64,000 nt of DNA from positions 1-64,000 of the forward strand of contig DASZLU010000123.1 of the NCBI GenBank assembly GCA_035552195.1, given 5' to 3'. Each line of letters starts with the position of its first letter. The stretch's first letter is position 1. Positions 41,786-51,665 of the stretch are shown in pieces. Source of the DNA: CAIKMD01 sp035552195 (lineage in GTDB: Bacteria > Pseudomonadota > Alphaproteobacteria > ATCC43930 > CGMCC-115725). Under the pieces are notes generated by a model. That model saw only the letters and a list, made by a program, of their open reading frames with translations. It searched no databases and was not told the DNA's origin. The translations under genes were made by a program, and so were the position numbers.

Positions 41786-43234
41786 TTGGGCGCAGGGACA
41801 GGCGAAGCCGCAAAAGGCGATTGGTCTGAGCTTTTCCGCGACGGGCGCGGGCTTTATTCGGTATTGATCATCGGCGGCATCGCGATGAACGCGACCCAGA
41901 TGCTGGTCATCGCCATCATCATGCCGACCGTGGTTCACGATATCGGCGGCGCGGCCTATTACACCTGGGCCGCGATGCTCTACACCATCGGCTCGATCGT
42001 CGGCTCTTCCTCGACCGGTGTGATCTGGTCACGCCTCGGCGCGCGCAAAGGCTACACGCTCGGCGCCAGCGTGTTGGCGCTCGGCACGCTCGCCTGCGCC
42101 CTCGCACCCGATATGCTGAGCCTGATCGCGGCGCGCGGCATCCAAGGCTGGGCCGGCGGCCTGGTCTCGGGCGGTGGCACGGCGCTGATCGCCAGTCTTT
42201 ATGACGCGCGCCTCAGGACACGCATCCTCGCGATCTCGCAGGGCACGTTCACCTGCTGTCATCTCGGCGGACCGGTGGTCGGCGGGCTTTTCGCGGCGAT
42301 GCATTGGTGGCGCGGCTCATTCTGGCTGATGGCGCCGTTCATGATCGCCTTCGCGATCATCGCGATGATCAAGATCCCGGCTCGGCTCGATACCGAGGCC
42401 GAGCGCGGCGCGATCCCACCCTTCCCGTTCTTCCGCCTGACCATGCTGGCGACCGGCGTCTGCGCCGTCGCCGCCATCGGAACAATCGATAACTACATCT
42501 GGGAGACGAGCTGTTTCGTGCTCGCCGTCGCGTTGGTCGCGGCGACGTTCCGCCTCGACCGCGAAGCCGGCAACAAACTCTTCCCCTCGCACGCGGTGTC
42601 GTTCAAGGCGCCGATCGGGCTCTGCCTCTGGACGCTGACCTTGCACGCCATGGCGCAGACGTCGCTGACACTGTTCCTGCCATTGCTGCTGCAAGTCGTT
42701 CACGGCGTGTCGCCGGTCTTCGTCAATTTCGTGACGATCGTGATCTCGTTCTCATGGACCATCGGCACGGTCGCGGTGTCCGGTTGGTCCGGCGCGCGCG
42801 AGCGGCTGGCGCTCGGCTTCGGTCCGCTCCTCGCCTTCACCGCGCTGGTCACCATCACCCTCGTCGCGACACAGCCGCAGCTCGCGCTGCTGACCGTCGC
42901 CGCAGCGGGTCTGGGCCTCGGCATCGGCATGTACAATGTCCATCTCGTCGCCCGCACCCTCGATCGTGCACCGCAAGGCGAGCAGCGCACCACGGCGGCG
43001 GCCCTCAATTCGGTGCGCTCGCTCGGCACCGCGTTCGGCGCCGCCTTCGCGGGCGTGATTGCCAATGCGTCGGGATTGGGCGATGCGACCAATCCGGTCG
43101 CCGTCGGCCACGCGGTGTCGGTCGTCTATACATGCTGCTGCCTGCCGTTCGGCGTCGCCGCGCTCTGCGTGCTGCGCTTTATCCGTATCGCGGTGCCGCG
43201 CGAGCGGCCAATCGCCGAGGCAGTCGCCAAGTAA
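41786..43234 (+). CDS. MFS transporter (DHA2-like drug:H+ antiporter type)
   Basis: The 482-residue membrane protein has about 12-14 hydrophobic segments. MLVIAIIMPTVVHDIGGAAYY and the loop VIWSRLGARKGYTLGA are typical of the DHA2/EmrB branch, as is GIQGWAGGLVSGGGTALIA near helix 4. Export of a drug or metabolite is most likely. The start appears to be TTG, with GGAGGAAA five bases upstream; the first in-frame ATG would lose the first helix. It is divergent from dctP. Confidence 0.8.
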   Translation: MGAGTGEAAKGDWSELFRDGRGLYSVLIIGGIAMNATQMLVIAIIMPTVVHDIGGAAYYTWAAMLYTIGSIVGSSSTGVIWSRLGARKGYTLGASVLALGTLACALAPDMLSLIAARGIQGWAGGLVSGGGTALIASLYDARLRTRILAISQGTFTCCHLGGPVVGGLFAAMHWWRGSFWLMAPFMIAFAIIAMIKIPARLDTEAERGAIPPFPFFRLTMLATGVCAVAAIGTIDNYIWETSCFVLAVALVAATFRLDREAGNKLFPSHAVSFKAPIGLCLWTLTLHAMAQTSLTLFLPLLLQVVHGVSPVFVNFVTIVISFSWTIGTVAVSGWSGARERLALGFGPLLAFTALVTITLVATQPQLALLTVAAAGLGLGIGMYNVHLVARTLDRAPQGEQRTTAAALNSVRSLGTAFGAAFAGVIANASGLGDATNPVAVGHAVSVVYTCCCLPFGVAALCVLRFIRIAVPRERPIAEAVAK

Positions 43235-43382
43235 TCCTGTTGCCCCCGGGCGTGAGATTCCAAGGTAAGCGCCACCCGAGCGCTTAACGTGCAATTCGCA
43301 GACGGCCTCTACTTAGGCTTGTAACCGGCAGCAACTCTGAGTAAAACCGATCGACGCATCAATTGGGTTCGGGGGAGCCGCC

Positions 43383-44315
43383 GTGCGAAACGTGTACATT
43401 CTTATTGTCTCGCTTCTCGTTCTCACCAGCATCGTCGCCGCACAGGCCCAGGCCCAGGCCCCGACTCAAAAGGCGCTGGTTGCGCGTGGCGCCTATCTCG
43501 TGAAGGCGATCGTCGCCTGCGATGATTGCCACACATCCAAGGACGAGCATTACACGCCCCGGAAGAACCTCGCCTTCGCGGGCGGTGAGGAGTTCGACAG
43601 CCCGGTCTTCACCGCCTATTCGCGCAACATTACGCCGGACGTGAATACCGGGATCGGAACCTGGACCGACGAGCAGATCATGCGCGCCATTCGTCAAGGC
43701 ATCACACGCGAAGGCGACATCATCGGCCCGCCGATGCCGATCGAAAACTTCAACACCATGGCGGACGACGATGCCAAAGCGCTGGTCGCCTATCTGCACA
43801 CGTTGAAGCCGATCCGCCACGAGAACACCCCGTCGGTCTACAAGATTCCGCTCAAGGCGGCGCCTCCGCCCCAAGTCCAGAGCGCGCCGCCACGGACCGA
43901 CAAGCTCGCCTATGGCGGCTACATCGTGAACAGCCTTGCCCATTGCATGGAATGCCACACGCCGCCGGGCCCAGATCCCGAGCATCATCGCGGCGCGGGC
44001 GGCTTCCCCTTCCCGATCAAGCCGGGCGTGGTCGTGCGCTCGATGAACATCACACCCGACAAAGAAACCGGTATCGGCAATTGGACAGACGCGGAGATCA
44101 GGCGCGCCATCACCAGAGGCAAGGACAAGAACGGCAAGCAGCTCGTGCCGATCATGCCCTACGGGCATTTCACGAACATGACGCGCCAGGATGTCGATGA
44201 CGTCATCGCCTATCTGCGTACGATTCCACCGGTGCACAACGCGGTGCCGCCGAACCCGACGCCCAAGGCGCTGGGTATGGCCGTGCCGAAGACGGGCCTG
44301 TTGGCGCATTTTTGA
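43383..44315 (+). CDS. Diheme cytochrome c
   Basis: The 310-residue exported protein has an N-terminal signal (VYILIVSLLVLTSIVAAQAQA) and two c-type heme sites, CDDCH at 46-50 and CMECH at 188-192. Each is followed by RNITPD / MNITPD and TGIGTWTDEQI / TGIGNWTDAEI repeats, so the protein is a tandem duplication of one cytochrome domain. This is the cytochrome subunit pattern of periplasmic dehydrogenases. GTG start after GGGGGAG. It precedes a multicopper oxidase by 37 bases. Confidence 0.9.
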   Translation: MRNVYILIVSLLVLTSIVAAQAQAQAPTQKALVARGAYLVKAIVACDDCHTSKDEHYTPRKNLAFAGGEEFDSPVFTAYSRNITPDVNTGIGTWTDEQIMRAIRQGITREGDIIGPPMPIENFNTMADDDAKALVAYLHTLKPIRHENTPSVYKIPLKAAPPPQVQSAPPRTDKLAYGGYIVNSLAHCMECHTPPGPDPEHHRGAGGFPFPIKPGVVVRSMNITPDKETGIGNWTDAEIRRAITRGKDKNGKQLVPIMPYGHFTNMTRQDVDDVIAYLRTIPPVHNAVPPNPTPKALGMAVPKTGLLAHF

Positions 44316-44352
44316 CGCCTCGCGTCACATGGCAAGCGTCCGGCATTAAACG

Positions 44353-45858
44353 ATGCACACGCGTCGCGCCGTTCTGATCGGCGCTGGTGTCGCCGCTGGC
44401 GTCGGGGTGCTCGCATATTCCTTGTCGCCGCGCCGCTTCGCTCCGACGCGCGCGCTCGGCCCGGCGCCCAGCATGGGCGCAGGCAAGACCGTTTCTGTCG
44501 GCTTCCAAGCGGCAGAGCGGCTGACGTCGCTGCCGTGCTTCGGCGACCGCAAGCTGCCGATGTGGACCTTCGCCGAGGGTGCTTGGCCACCCGTCGTCCG
44601 TCTCGATCTCGGCGATCGCCTCGAGGCGACGCTTGAGAACCACCTGACGCGCGCCGGTGAATCCACCAGCATTCATTGGCACGGCATCCGCTTGCCGAAC
44701 GATCAAGACGGCGTCGCCTACATTACGCAGCCGCCGGTCGCGCCCGGCAGTACATGCCGCTATGCCTACACACCACCCGATACGGGCACGTATTTCTTCC
44801 ATCCGCATTGCGACACCGTCGAGCAGCTCGGGCGCGGCATGGTCGGTATTCTCATCGTCGACGGCGACACCACCGAGCCTTACGATTCCGACACGCTCGT
44901 GGTGCTGCGCGATTGGCTCGTCGAACCGGAGGCGATCCAGTTCGATCCGTTCTTCACGCTCGTCGGCGCAGGGCGCGCCGGAACCTACGGACCCTTACGC
45001 AGCGCCAACGGCGCGAGCGATCCAGCCATTCCGCTTCCCGCGTCGGGCGATTGCCGGCTGCGCTTGGTCAATGTCGACGCAACGCGCATCATGCAGATCA
45101 GCGTCGAAGGCGCGGACGCGGCGATCGTCGCAATCGACGGTCACGCCGTCACGCCTTTCGCACTTTCGACCTGGCCGATGGGCCCGGCGATGCGCGCCGA
45201 TGTCGTCATTCGCACGCCGCGTGAAGGCGGCGTCGTGAGGCTCATCGACAACTCGGAGCAGCCGCGCGCCGAACTGGCGCGCTTCATCGCCACCGGTACG
45301 CCGCTGCGCAAAACTGCTTTCGATCCGGCGCCGTTGCGCCAGGCGACCGTTCCGGAACCCGATCTCAACAACGCGACACGGCTGACCTTTGCGCTCGACG
45401 TGACGGACGCCGAAAAGGCCCTCAACGCCGCGACCGGCGAGACGGTCGCCGCCGGGGCCGCGGGTTTCGCCGGCGTCGATGTCGGCTCTCTATGCTTGAG
45501 CCAGGCACCCTTCTGGACCGTCAACGGGAGGCTCTGGCCCGAGGTGACCGACGCGGCCAAGAACGGCGGCGTCAACGTCGCCCCGCTTGCTTCGCTCGAG
45601 CGCAACCGCAGCTACATCTTCGAGTTCATCAACAACACGCCATTCACCCATCCGGTCCATCTCCACGGCTTTGCGTTCACCGTGCTGAGCGCGAGCAAGT
45701 TCGCCCGTCCGGTCCACATTGCCGATACGGTGTTGTTGTTGCCGCAAGAGCGCGTCGAATTCGCCTTCCTCGCCGACAATCCTGGCAACTGGATGCTCCA
45801 TTGCCATGTCATCGAGCATCAAGAATCGGGCATGATGGGATATATTCGGGTCGCCTGA
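44353..45858 (+). CDS. Multicopper oxidase
   Basis: The 501-residue exported enzyme oxidises substrates one electron at a time and reduces O2 to water. All four copper-binding segments are visible: HWHG (His108, His110), HPHC (His150, His152), HPVHLHG, and HCHVIEHQESGM with Cys484 and axial Met494 of the type 1 site. The N-terminus TRRAVLIGAGVAAGVGVLA looks like a Tat signal. It follows a diheme cytochrome c, so the two may form an electron-transfer unit. Confidence 0.9.
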   Translation: MHTRRAVLIGAGVAAGVGVLAYSLSPRRFAPTRALGPAPSMGAGKTVSVGFQAAERLTSLPCFGDRKLPMWTFAEGAWPPVVRLDLGDRLEATLENHLTRAGESTSIHWHGIRLPNDQDGVAYITQPPVAPGSTCRYAYTPPDTGTYFFHPHCDTVEQLGRGMVGILIVDGDTTEPYDSDTLVVLRDWLVEPEAIQFDPFFTLVGAGRAGTYGPLRSANGASDPAIPLPASGDCRLRLVNVDATRIMQISVEGADAAIVAIDGHAVTPFALSTWPMGPAMRADVVIRTPREGGVVRLIDNSEQPRAELARFIATGTPLRKTAFDPAPLRQATVPEPDLNNATRLTFALDVTDAEKALNAATGETVAAGAAGFAGVDVGSLCLSQAPFWTVNGRLWPEVTDAAKNGGVNVAPLASLERNRSYIFEFINNTPFTHPVHLHGFAFTVLSASKFARPVHIADTVLLLPQERVEFAFLADNPGNWMLHCHVIEHQESGMMGYIRVA

Positions 45859-45964
45859 GTTCGTCGGATATACGGCTCGACTATCCTCGTTCAAGCTTAA
45901 AAAGCTCGATCAGCAACGCTCGCGGTGGTAAGCCAGTGTCCGGCTGATCGGGCGGGAGGCGACT

Positions 45965-47614
45965 ATTCTCGAAGCGGCCATATCCATCCTCGCGGGGCTC
46001 GGGCTGTTCTTTATCGGGGTCAGGGACCTCGGTGCCAATATGAGCCAACTTGCCGGGCGGACTTTGCGGCGCTGGGTCGCGCGCTCGACCGGTAACTATA
46101 TGCTGAGCGCGCTGATCGGAACGATTTCCGGCGCGCTCACCCAAAGCACCAACGCGATCATCGTGATCTTGATGAGTCTGGCTTCGGCCGACCTCATGTC
46201 GGTCAAGCGCGCCAAGCCGATCCTTGCCTGGGCCAATATCGGCACTGCCGCGCTGGTGTTGCTGGCCGCCGCAGATATCAAGATCGTCGTCTACGCGCTC
46301 GTCGGCATCGCCGGCCTCTGCTACTACGCGAAGCTCGATCGCTCGGCACGTTGGCGGCCGCTGGTATCGGCGCTGCTTGCGCTCGGCCTCTTGATGCTCG
46401 GCATCGAGCTGATGCATGGCGGCTCCGACCAATTTCATGACGTGAGCTTGCTGCACGAGGTCTTCGTCGATAGCGCCGGCTGGCAAGGATCGGCGCTGCT
46501 GATCGGCGTGGCGCTTGCCCTCGTCTCGCAATCCCCGGCGACGGTCTCGGTGCTCGCGATCGCCCTGATCAGCGCCAATCTCCTCAGTTTCGATCAGGCG
46601 ATGCTCACGGTTTACGGCGCCAGCATCGGTTCCGGTCTCGGGACGGGATTTCTCGCGCTGCGGACTCGCGGCGTCGCGCGGCAGATCGCGCTTTTTGAGG
46701 TTATCATCAAGCTGCTCGCCATCGGCGCGCTGCTCCCCCTCTATTTGATCGAGCGCTACGGCGATATCCCTTTGCTTGCCGCGGCGATCGAGCAAATGAC
46801 GTCCGACGTCGGCAGACAGGTCGCGCTGGTCTATATCGCCTGCCAGGTTGCGACGGTTGCTGCCCAAATCCTTGTCGGCAATGCCATCCAACCGTTCCTC
46901 GATCGCTTCTCGCCGCCCCAGCAGCAGGAAAGTCTGATGCGGCCGCGCTATGTGTACGATCAGGCGGTCGATGATCCGGAAACGGCGGTCACCCTGGTCG
47001 ATCGCGAGCAGGCGCGGATCTTCGCGCTCTTGCCCCTCTATTTCGGTCTCGACGATCATCTCGGCGCCGATATGCGTGGCTTGAAACGCGCCGCCATTCT
47101 GCCGGTCGCGCAGGCGTTGGGTCGCAGCGTCGGAGACTTTCTCGGCGACCTCGCCGACACCGGCGCGGAGCGCAGCGTGCTCGAGGCGATCTCCGACCGT
47201 CAGGCTCGCAATACCTTGCTGGTCTCGGCTCACGAGGCGATGGCGGAGCTCGTCGCCCACCTGGCCGAACCTTTTGATTCGGCTGTCTTGCGCGAACTCG
47301 GTTACCGTCTGCGCGAAGGGCTCGGTGCGCTGCTGCTCACCGCCGAGGAGGCCGTGCGCAGTCTCGATCCCGACGACATCGCGCTAATGCAACGCTTGAC
47401 CGGCGATCGAAATAGTTTGGTCGAGAGCTTGCGCCGCGGTGCGATCGCCGCCGACCGAAATCTGACCGCGGCCGATCACCGCCGCCTCTATACGATCACC
47501 AGCCTCCTCGAATTGGTCTTCTGGATCCTACGCCGCTACAGTTCTTTGCTCGCACCGACGCTGGAGGCGAGCATTTCCGCGCCATCGGTCGCGGCCGAGG
47601 CGCTAGACCCTTAG
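45965..47614 (+). CDS. Na+/phosphate cotransporter family protein with PhoU-like tail
   Basis: The 549-residue protein has two Na/Pi cotransporter repeats in the membrane, with TGNYMLSALIGTISGALTQSTNA and LIGVALALVSQSPATVSVLA, each holding a QS motif. The C-terminal 200 residues are helical like PhoU. The frame begins upstream of the first ATG (46040): ILEAAISILAGLGLFFIGV is the conserved first helix, and GGGAGG sits 5 bases before ATT 45965. I therefore propose the rare start ATT. It may import phosphate or another anion. Confidence 0.82.
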   Translation: MLEAAISILAGLGLFFIGVRDLGANMSQLAGRTLRRWVARSTGNYMLSALIGTISGALTQSTNAIIVILMSLASADLMSVKRAKPILAWANIGTAALVLLAAADIKIVVYALVGIAGLCYYAKLDRSARWRPLVSALLALGLLMLGIELMHGGSDQFHDVSLLHEVFVDSAGWQGSALLIGVALALVSQSPATVSVLAIALISANLLSFDQAMLTVYGASIGSGLGTGFLALRTRGVARQIALFEVIIKLLAIGALLPLYLIERYGDIPLLAAAIEQMTSDVGRQVALVYIACQVATVAAQILVGNAIQPFLDRFSPPQQQESLMRPRYVYDQAVDDPETAVTLVDREQARIFALLPLYFGLDDHLGADMRGLKRAAILPVAQALGRSVGDFLGDLADTGAERSVLEAISDRQARNTLLVSAHEAMAELVAHLAEPFDSAVLRELGYRLREGLGALLLTAEEAVRSLDPDDIALMQRLTGDRNSLVESLRRGAIAADRNLTAADHRRLYTITSLLELVFWILRRYSSLLAPTLEASISAPSVAAEALDP

Positions 47615-47801
47615 CATCCTTGTCGTCGCGCCGCTTGGTCCGGAGGCGCCGCTCGGCGCGCCTCTTTCGGGAGGTCGAGTGATGAGACGCCGATTGGAAA
47701 GCGCCCGCCTCCGTGGCAACACGCAACGAGCGACCTATAATCGTGGGGATAGCGCGCCGAAAGATACTTTCGCCGCCGAGCGGCGCTGCAGGAGGGAACA
47801 A

Positions 47802-48398
47802 ATGGCGTTGACGATTTATGGCAAGGCTCAATCGCGTACGAGCCGTGTCCTGTGGCTGGCCAAGGAGCTGGGAATCCCATTCGAGCATGTGTCGGTCGAC
47901 CAGCGGGCCGGCGAAACGCGCAAGCCCGATTTCCTGAAGATCAACCCCAACGGACACATCCCCGCCATTCGTGACGGCGATCTCGTGCTGTGGGAGTCAC
48001 TCGCGATCAACGAATACCTCATCCGCAAGCATGGCGGGCCGCTCGCACCGAAAACGGACGACGATTGGGGCCGCTTCTTCATGTGGACCATGTGGGCGAT
48101 GACCGAGATCGAGCCGCAAGCCAATTTCGTCTGGCAGCACACCAACGTCCTGCCCGAGGACAAGCGCAACCCACAAATCGCGGCCGCCGGGCGCGAGGCG
48201 TTGAAGGCGCCGCTCGGCGTGCTCGAAACCGCGCTCACAAAGAGCGAATATATCTTGGGCAATGCGTTCACGGTCGCCGACCTCAACGTGTCGTGCACGC
48301 TGGCGAACATGCCGCGCGCCAATTACGACCTCACGCCGTGGCCAAAGGTCGCCGCGTGGCTGCCGAAATGCACCTCGCGTCCGGCCAACCAGCACTAG
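47802..48398 (+). CDS. Glutathione S-transferase family protein
   Basis: The 198-residue cytosolic protein has an N-terminal thioredoxin-like domain, LTIYGKAQSRTSRVLWLAKELG, in which Ser11 or Ser14 could activate glutathione, and INPNGHIPAIRDGDLVLWESLAI with the cis-Pro and glutathione-holding Glu-Ser. The C-terminal helical domain ends FTVADLNVSCTLA. GGAGGGAAC precedes the ATG. A longer frame begins 123 bases upstream but adds an unconserved Arg-rich leader. Substrate unknown. Confidence 0.88.
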   Translation: MALTIYGKAQSRTSRVLWLAKELGIPFEHVSVDQRAGETRKPDFLKINPNGHIPAIRDGDLVLWESLAINEYLIRKHGGPLAPKTDDDWGRFFMWTMWAMTEIEPQANFVWQHTNVLPEDKRNPQIAAAGREALKAPLGVLETALTKSEYILGNAFTVADLNVSCTLANMPRANYDLTPWPKVAAWLPKCTSRPANQH

Positions 48399-48455
48399 CG
48401 CAGGCCTTTTCCGCAAAATCGATCGGCGCGCCGACGTACCTACCCGGGGGAGATC

Positions 48456-49463
48456 ATGAGAAAAATCGCTAAAAGCATCATCGTCGCCGCGCTCGCCGTC
48501 GCCATGCCTTTGACGGCGCACGCCGATCCTAAGCTGCTCCGCTTCGGCAATGCCGGCATCCCGCAAGCGCTTTATGTCCCCATGGCGGAGACACCGTTCG
48601 CGGATGCCGTGACGAAGGATTCCGACGGCACGCTCGACGTAAAGCTGTTCGTCGGCCCGACCCTTGCCGACAACAACAACGTCATCGACCGGCTCAAGGA
48701 CGGGGTCATCGAGATCGGCACCGGGCTGGTCGGCCTCTTCCCCGCCTTGTTCCCGCGCACGTCCGTCGCGATGTTGCCGTTCGAATCCAGCAACTCGGAG
48801 GAGGCCGGCGTCGCGCTCATGCGGCTCTACCAATCCGGCATCCTCGATGCCGAATTCCATGACTACAAAGTCCTCGAGCTCGGGCTTTACGCCAACATGT
48901 CGGTCCACACCAAAAAGCCCGTCACCACCTTGGACGACATCAAGGGCATGAAAGTGGCGGTGATGTCGAAGACCATGGCGCAGGTGATCGAGCAATTCGG
49001 CGGCGCGCCGATCAGCATGCCGCCGAACGATTTCTATTCGTCGCTCCAGCACGGCGTCGTCAACGCGGCCGGCATCGGCTGGCCCGGCATGCCGCCCTTC
49101 AAGCTGCAAGAGGTGGTGCAGTATCATCTGCAGGCCTCGCTCACCGGCGAGGGCAATTTCACCTTGATGAAGAAATCGACCTACGAGCAGCTGCCGGAGA
49201 AAGCCCGCGCGGCGATCGACAAGAACGCCGGCATGCCCTTCTCGCTCCTCTGGGCGAAGGCCATCAAGGCGATGGACGATCAAGGTATCGGGATGGTCAA
49301 GGCGGCGAACCAAACGATCACGACTCTATCGCCCGAAGAAGAGGCACATTGGAAAGAGCGCGCGAAGCCGGTGGTCGATGCCTGGGTCGCGGCCACGCCC
49401 GACGGCGCCAAGGTCCTCGCCGCATACCGGGCGGAGATCGCCAACATTCGCGCCGGAAAATAA
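48456..49463 (+). CDS. TRAP transporter substrate-binding protein (DctP type), orphan
   Basis: The 335-residue receptor has signal peptide MRKIAKSIIVAALAVAMPL and mature start DPKLLRFGNAGIPQALY. It has VIEIGTGLVGLFPALFPRTS and GGAPISMPPNDFYSSLQHG in the ligand region. It has no DctQM next to it. It is followed 145 bases downstream by a receptor of a different class, which is unusual. GGGGGAG precedes the ATG. Confidence 0.87.
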   Translation: MRKIAKSIIVAALAVAMPLTAHADPKLLRFGNAGIPQALYVPMAETPFADAVTKDSDGTLDVKLFVGPTLADNNNVIDRLKDGVIEIGTGLVGLFPALFPRTSVAMLPFESSNSEEAGVALMRLYQSGILDAEFHDYKVLELGLYANMSVHTKKPVTTLDDIKGMKVAVMSKTMAQVIEQFGGAPISMPPNDFYSSLQHGVVNAAGIGWPGMPPFKLQEVVQYHLQASLTGEGNFTLMKKSTYEQLPEKARAAIDKNAGMPFSLLWAKAIKAMDDQGIGMVKAANQTITTLSPEEEAHWKERAKPVVDAWVAATPDGAKVLAAYRAEIANIRAGK

Positions 49464-49608
49464 ATCGCCTCGGAACCCGAGCCGACACGCGTTAGCGTTC
49501 GCCGCGGAGACTCGAGGCACCTTTACGCCGCAAGCCCAAGGAAATAGAATATCGGCAAAAGATCGCGCCAAGGAAGAGCGCGCGGACACAAAATGGGAGG
49601 CGCTTTGC

Positions 49609-50580
49609 ATGGCGATGTCATTTTGGTGTGGCGCCCGGTTCGCCGCTGTTGCCGCAATCCTGGTCCTAGCTGCGTCCGCTTCCGCCTTCGCCGCGACGAC
49701 TCTCACCGTCGGCAAGGCCAACCCCACTTCGGACGCGATCATCCCCGTCGATGTTGGCGATCAGCTCGGCATCTTTAAACGACACGGGCTCGATCTGAAA
49801 ATAATCGATCTCGCCGGCGGTAGCAAAATGACGCAGGCATTGACAGCGGGCAGCATCGATATCGGCGACGGCGCCGGCACCGAAATAGCCTTCGTGGCCA
49901 AAGGCGCGCCGATGATGGCCGTGTGCGAGGCGGCAGGCCCTGCCCCGTTCATCGGTATCGGACTGCCCTGGGATTCGCCGGTCAAGAAGCTGGACGACCT
50001 CAAGGGCAAGACCATCGGCGTCTCAAGCCCGGGATCATTCAGCGACTGGTCGGCGCATGAGTTGGCGAACAAGAAGGGGTGGGGCAAAGACCGCGTGAAG
50101 ACGGTGGCGATCGGCGGCAGCTCCGCCTCCAACCTCGCGGCTCTTCGCGCGCATCAAGTCGACGCCGCAATCAGCAGCGCGTCTCTCTTCCTCGATCTTC
50201 AGGAGAAGAAGGAAGGACGCTACCTCGCCTCGGTCTCTTCCTACGAGGGCAACGTCGCCTCGGGCGCGCTCTTCGCTTCAAACAAGCTGATCGCGAGCAA
50301 CCCAGACGCAATCCGCGCTTTCCTCGCCGGATGGATAGAGACGATTGCCTACATGCGGACGCATAAGGCGGAGACAGTGAAGATCGAGAGTGCCATCACG
50401 AATTTCGACCCGAAGGTCATGGCGCGCGAATACGACCTGATTATCGGCATGTTCACAAAGGATTGCCGGTTCGATGCGGAATCCCTGGCGACCCTGAAAC
50501 GGAGCTTCGAGGAGCAGAACCTGGTCCCCGGCCCGCTTGACATGTCTAAGCTCTATACCGAAGCTTATTTGCCGAAGTGA
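49609..50580 (+). CDS. ABC transporter substrate-binding protein (NMT1/SsuA-like), oxygenase-linked copy B
   Basis: The 323-residue exported receptor is a paralogue of the one upstream of the LLM monooxygenase (near 28.8-29.7 kb). Shared features are LTVGKANPTSDAIIPVDVG, AGGSKMTQALTAGSIDIGDG and the identical C-terminus MSKLYTEAYLPK. Signal peptide: SFWCGARFAAVAAILVLAA. GGGAGG lies 8 bases before ATG 49609. A Rieske oxygenase follows, but its 5' end is missing, so the original cassette is damaged. Confidence 0.85.
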   Translation: MAMSFWCGARFAAVAAILVLAASASAFAATTLTVGKANPTSDAIIPVDVGDQLGIFKRHGLDLKIIDLAGGSKMTQALTAGSIDIGDGAGTEIAFVAKGAPMMAVCEAAGPAPFIGIGLPWDSPVKKLDDLKGKTIGVSSPGSFSDWSAHELANKKGWGKDRVKTVAIGGSSASNLAALRAHQVDAAISSASLFLDLQEKKEGRYLASVSSYEGNVASGALFASNKLIASNPDAIRAFLAGWIETIAYMRTHKAETVKIESAITNFDPKVMAREYDLIIGMFTKDCRFDAESLATLKRSFEEQNLVPGPLDMSKLYTEAYLPK

Positions 50581-50638
50581 GCGCCTGGCCCGGTAAAGAC
50601 AGTCCAAATCGGCTGCACGGCGCATTTGCAATGATCCG

Positions 50639-51595
50639 GTGGTGTTGTTCCGCGATGCGGGCGGGCGGGCCGTCGCGCTCGAGGATCGCTGCTGCCACCG
50701 CGCCGCCCCGCTCTCGCGCGGCGAGCTCGTCGCCAGCGGGATTCAATGCGGCTATCACGGCCTCACCTTCGACGGCAGCGGCAAATGCGTGGCAATCCCC
50801 GGGCAAAGCCGCATTCCCGAAGACGCGCGGGTGCGCACCTATCCGACGGTCGAGAAAGACATGTTCGTCTGGATCTGGATGGGCGAGGCCGCGCGCGCAG
50901 ATGCGAGCACGATCGTCGACTTCCCCTATCACAACGACCAGGCTCATTGGCCGAACAAGCACGACTGCTATCCGATCCAAGGCAATTACATGCTGATGGT
51001 CGACAATCTCATGGACCTGACGCATCTCGGCTATCTGCACGCGAAGACAGTGGGCGGCAATCCGTCGGTTCACGTCGACGCCGAAATGAAGACCACGCGG
51101 ACGCCGACCGGATTGAAATTCACGCGTTGGATGCGCAACTCCGTTCCGCCGCCGACATATGTGAAGGCGGCCGGCTTCAAAGGCCGCGTCGATCGCTGGC
51201 AGGAATTCGAGTGGGTTGCGCCGTCGAGCATCCTGCAATGGACCGGCGCCGCCGATGTCGGGACCGGCGCCTACGAAGGCAAGCGCGACGGCGGCTTCCA
51301 ATTCCGCCTGTTCCACGGCCTCACGCCCGAGACGGAAACCTCGTGCTTCTATTTCTGGTCCTGCATGAATGGCTATCGCCAAAACGAGCCGGAAGCGACC
51401 GAGCAGCTCTATAGCGAGATCGCGCCGACTTTCGTCGAAGATAAGGAGATGGTCGAGGTGCAGCAGGCGCGCATGACGGAGCTGGGCGAGATAGGTCTCG
51501 TCGACATCGCCTTGGACGCCAATCGCATGACCATGCGCCGCATGATCGAGCGGCTGATCGCCGCCGAGAACGGGGTTCCGGCGGCAGCCGAGTAG
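50639..51595 (+). CDS. Rieske [2Fe-2S] ring-hydroxylating oxygenase, N-terminally truncated
   Basis: The 318 residues have the Rieske site CCH (Cys18, His20) and CGYH (Cys37, His40) and the mononuclear iron region DNLMDLTHLGYLHAKT, as in VanA-type O-demethylases. Normal members have about 30 more N-terminal residues. The same frame upstream reads ARRICNDP, which is family sequence, but hits a stop at 50594. No Shine-Dalgarno or proper start exists, so GTG 50639 is a formal start. It is probably a decaying gene or a recent deletion. Confidence 0.72.
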   Translation: MVLFRDAGGRAVALEDRCCHRAAPLSRGELVASGIQCGYHGLTFDGSGKCVAIPGQSRIPEDARVRTYPTVEKDMFVWIWMGEAARADASTIVDFPYHNDQAHWPNKHDCYPIQGNYMLMVDNLMDLTHLGYLHAKTVGGNPSVHVDAEMKTTRTPTGLKFTRWMRNSVPPPTYVKAAGFKGRVDRWQEFEWVAPSSILQWTGAADVGTGAYEGKRDGGFQFRLFHGLTPETETSCFYFWSCMNGYRQNEPEATEQLYSEIAPTFVEDKEMVEVQQARMTELGEIGLVDIALDANRMTMRRMIERLIAAENGVPAAAE

Positions 51596-51665
51596 CTTCT
51601 CAACCGCGATCCGCGTGGGCGGCCGATCTAGGCTGATCTGAGGCCGACCGCCGCGCGCTGCGCTG

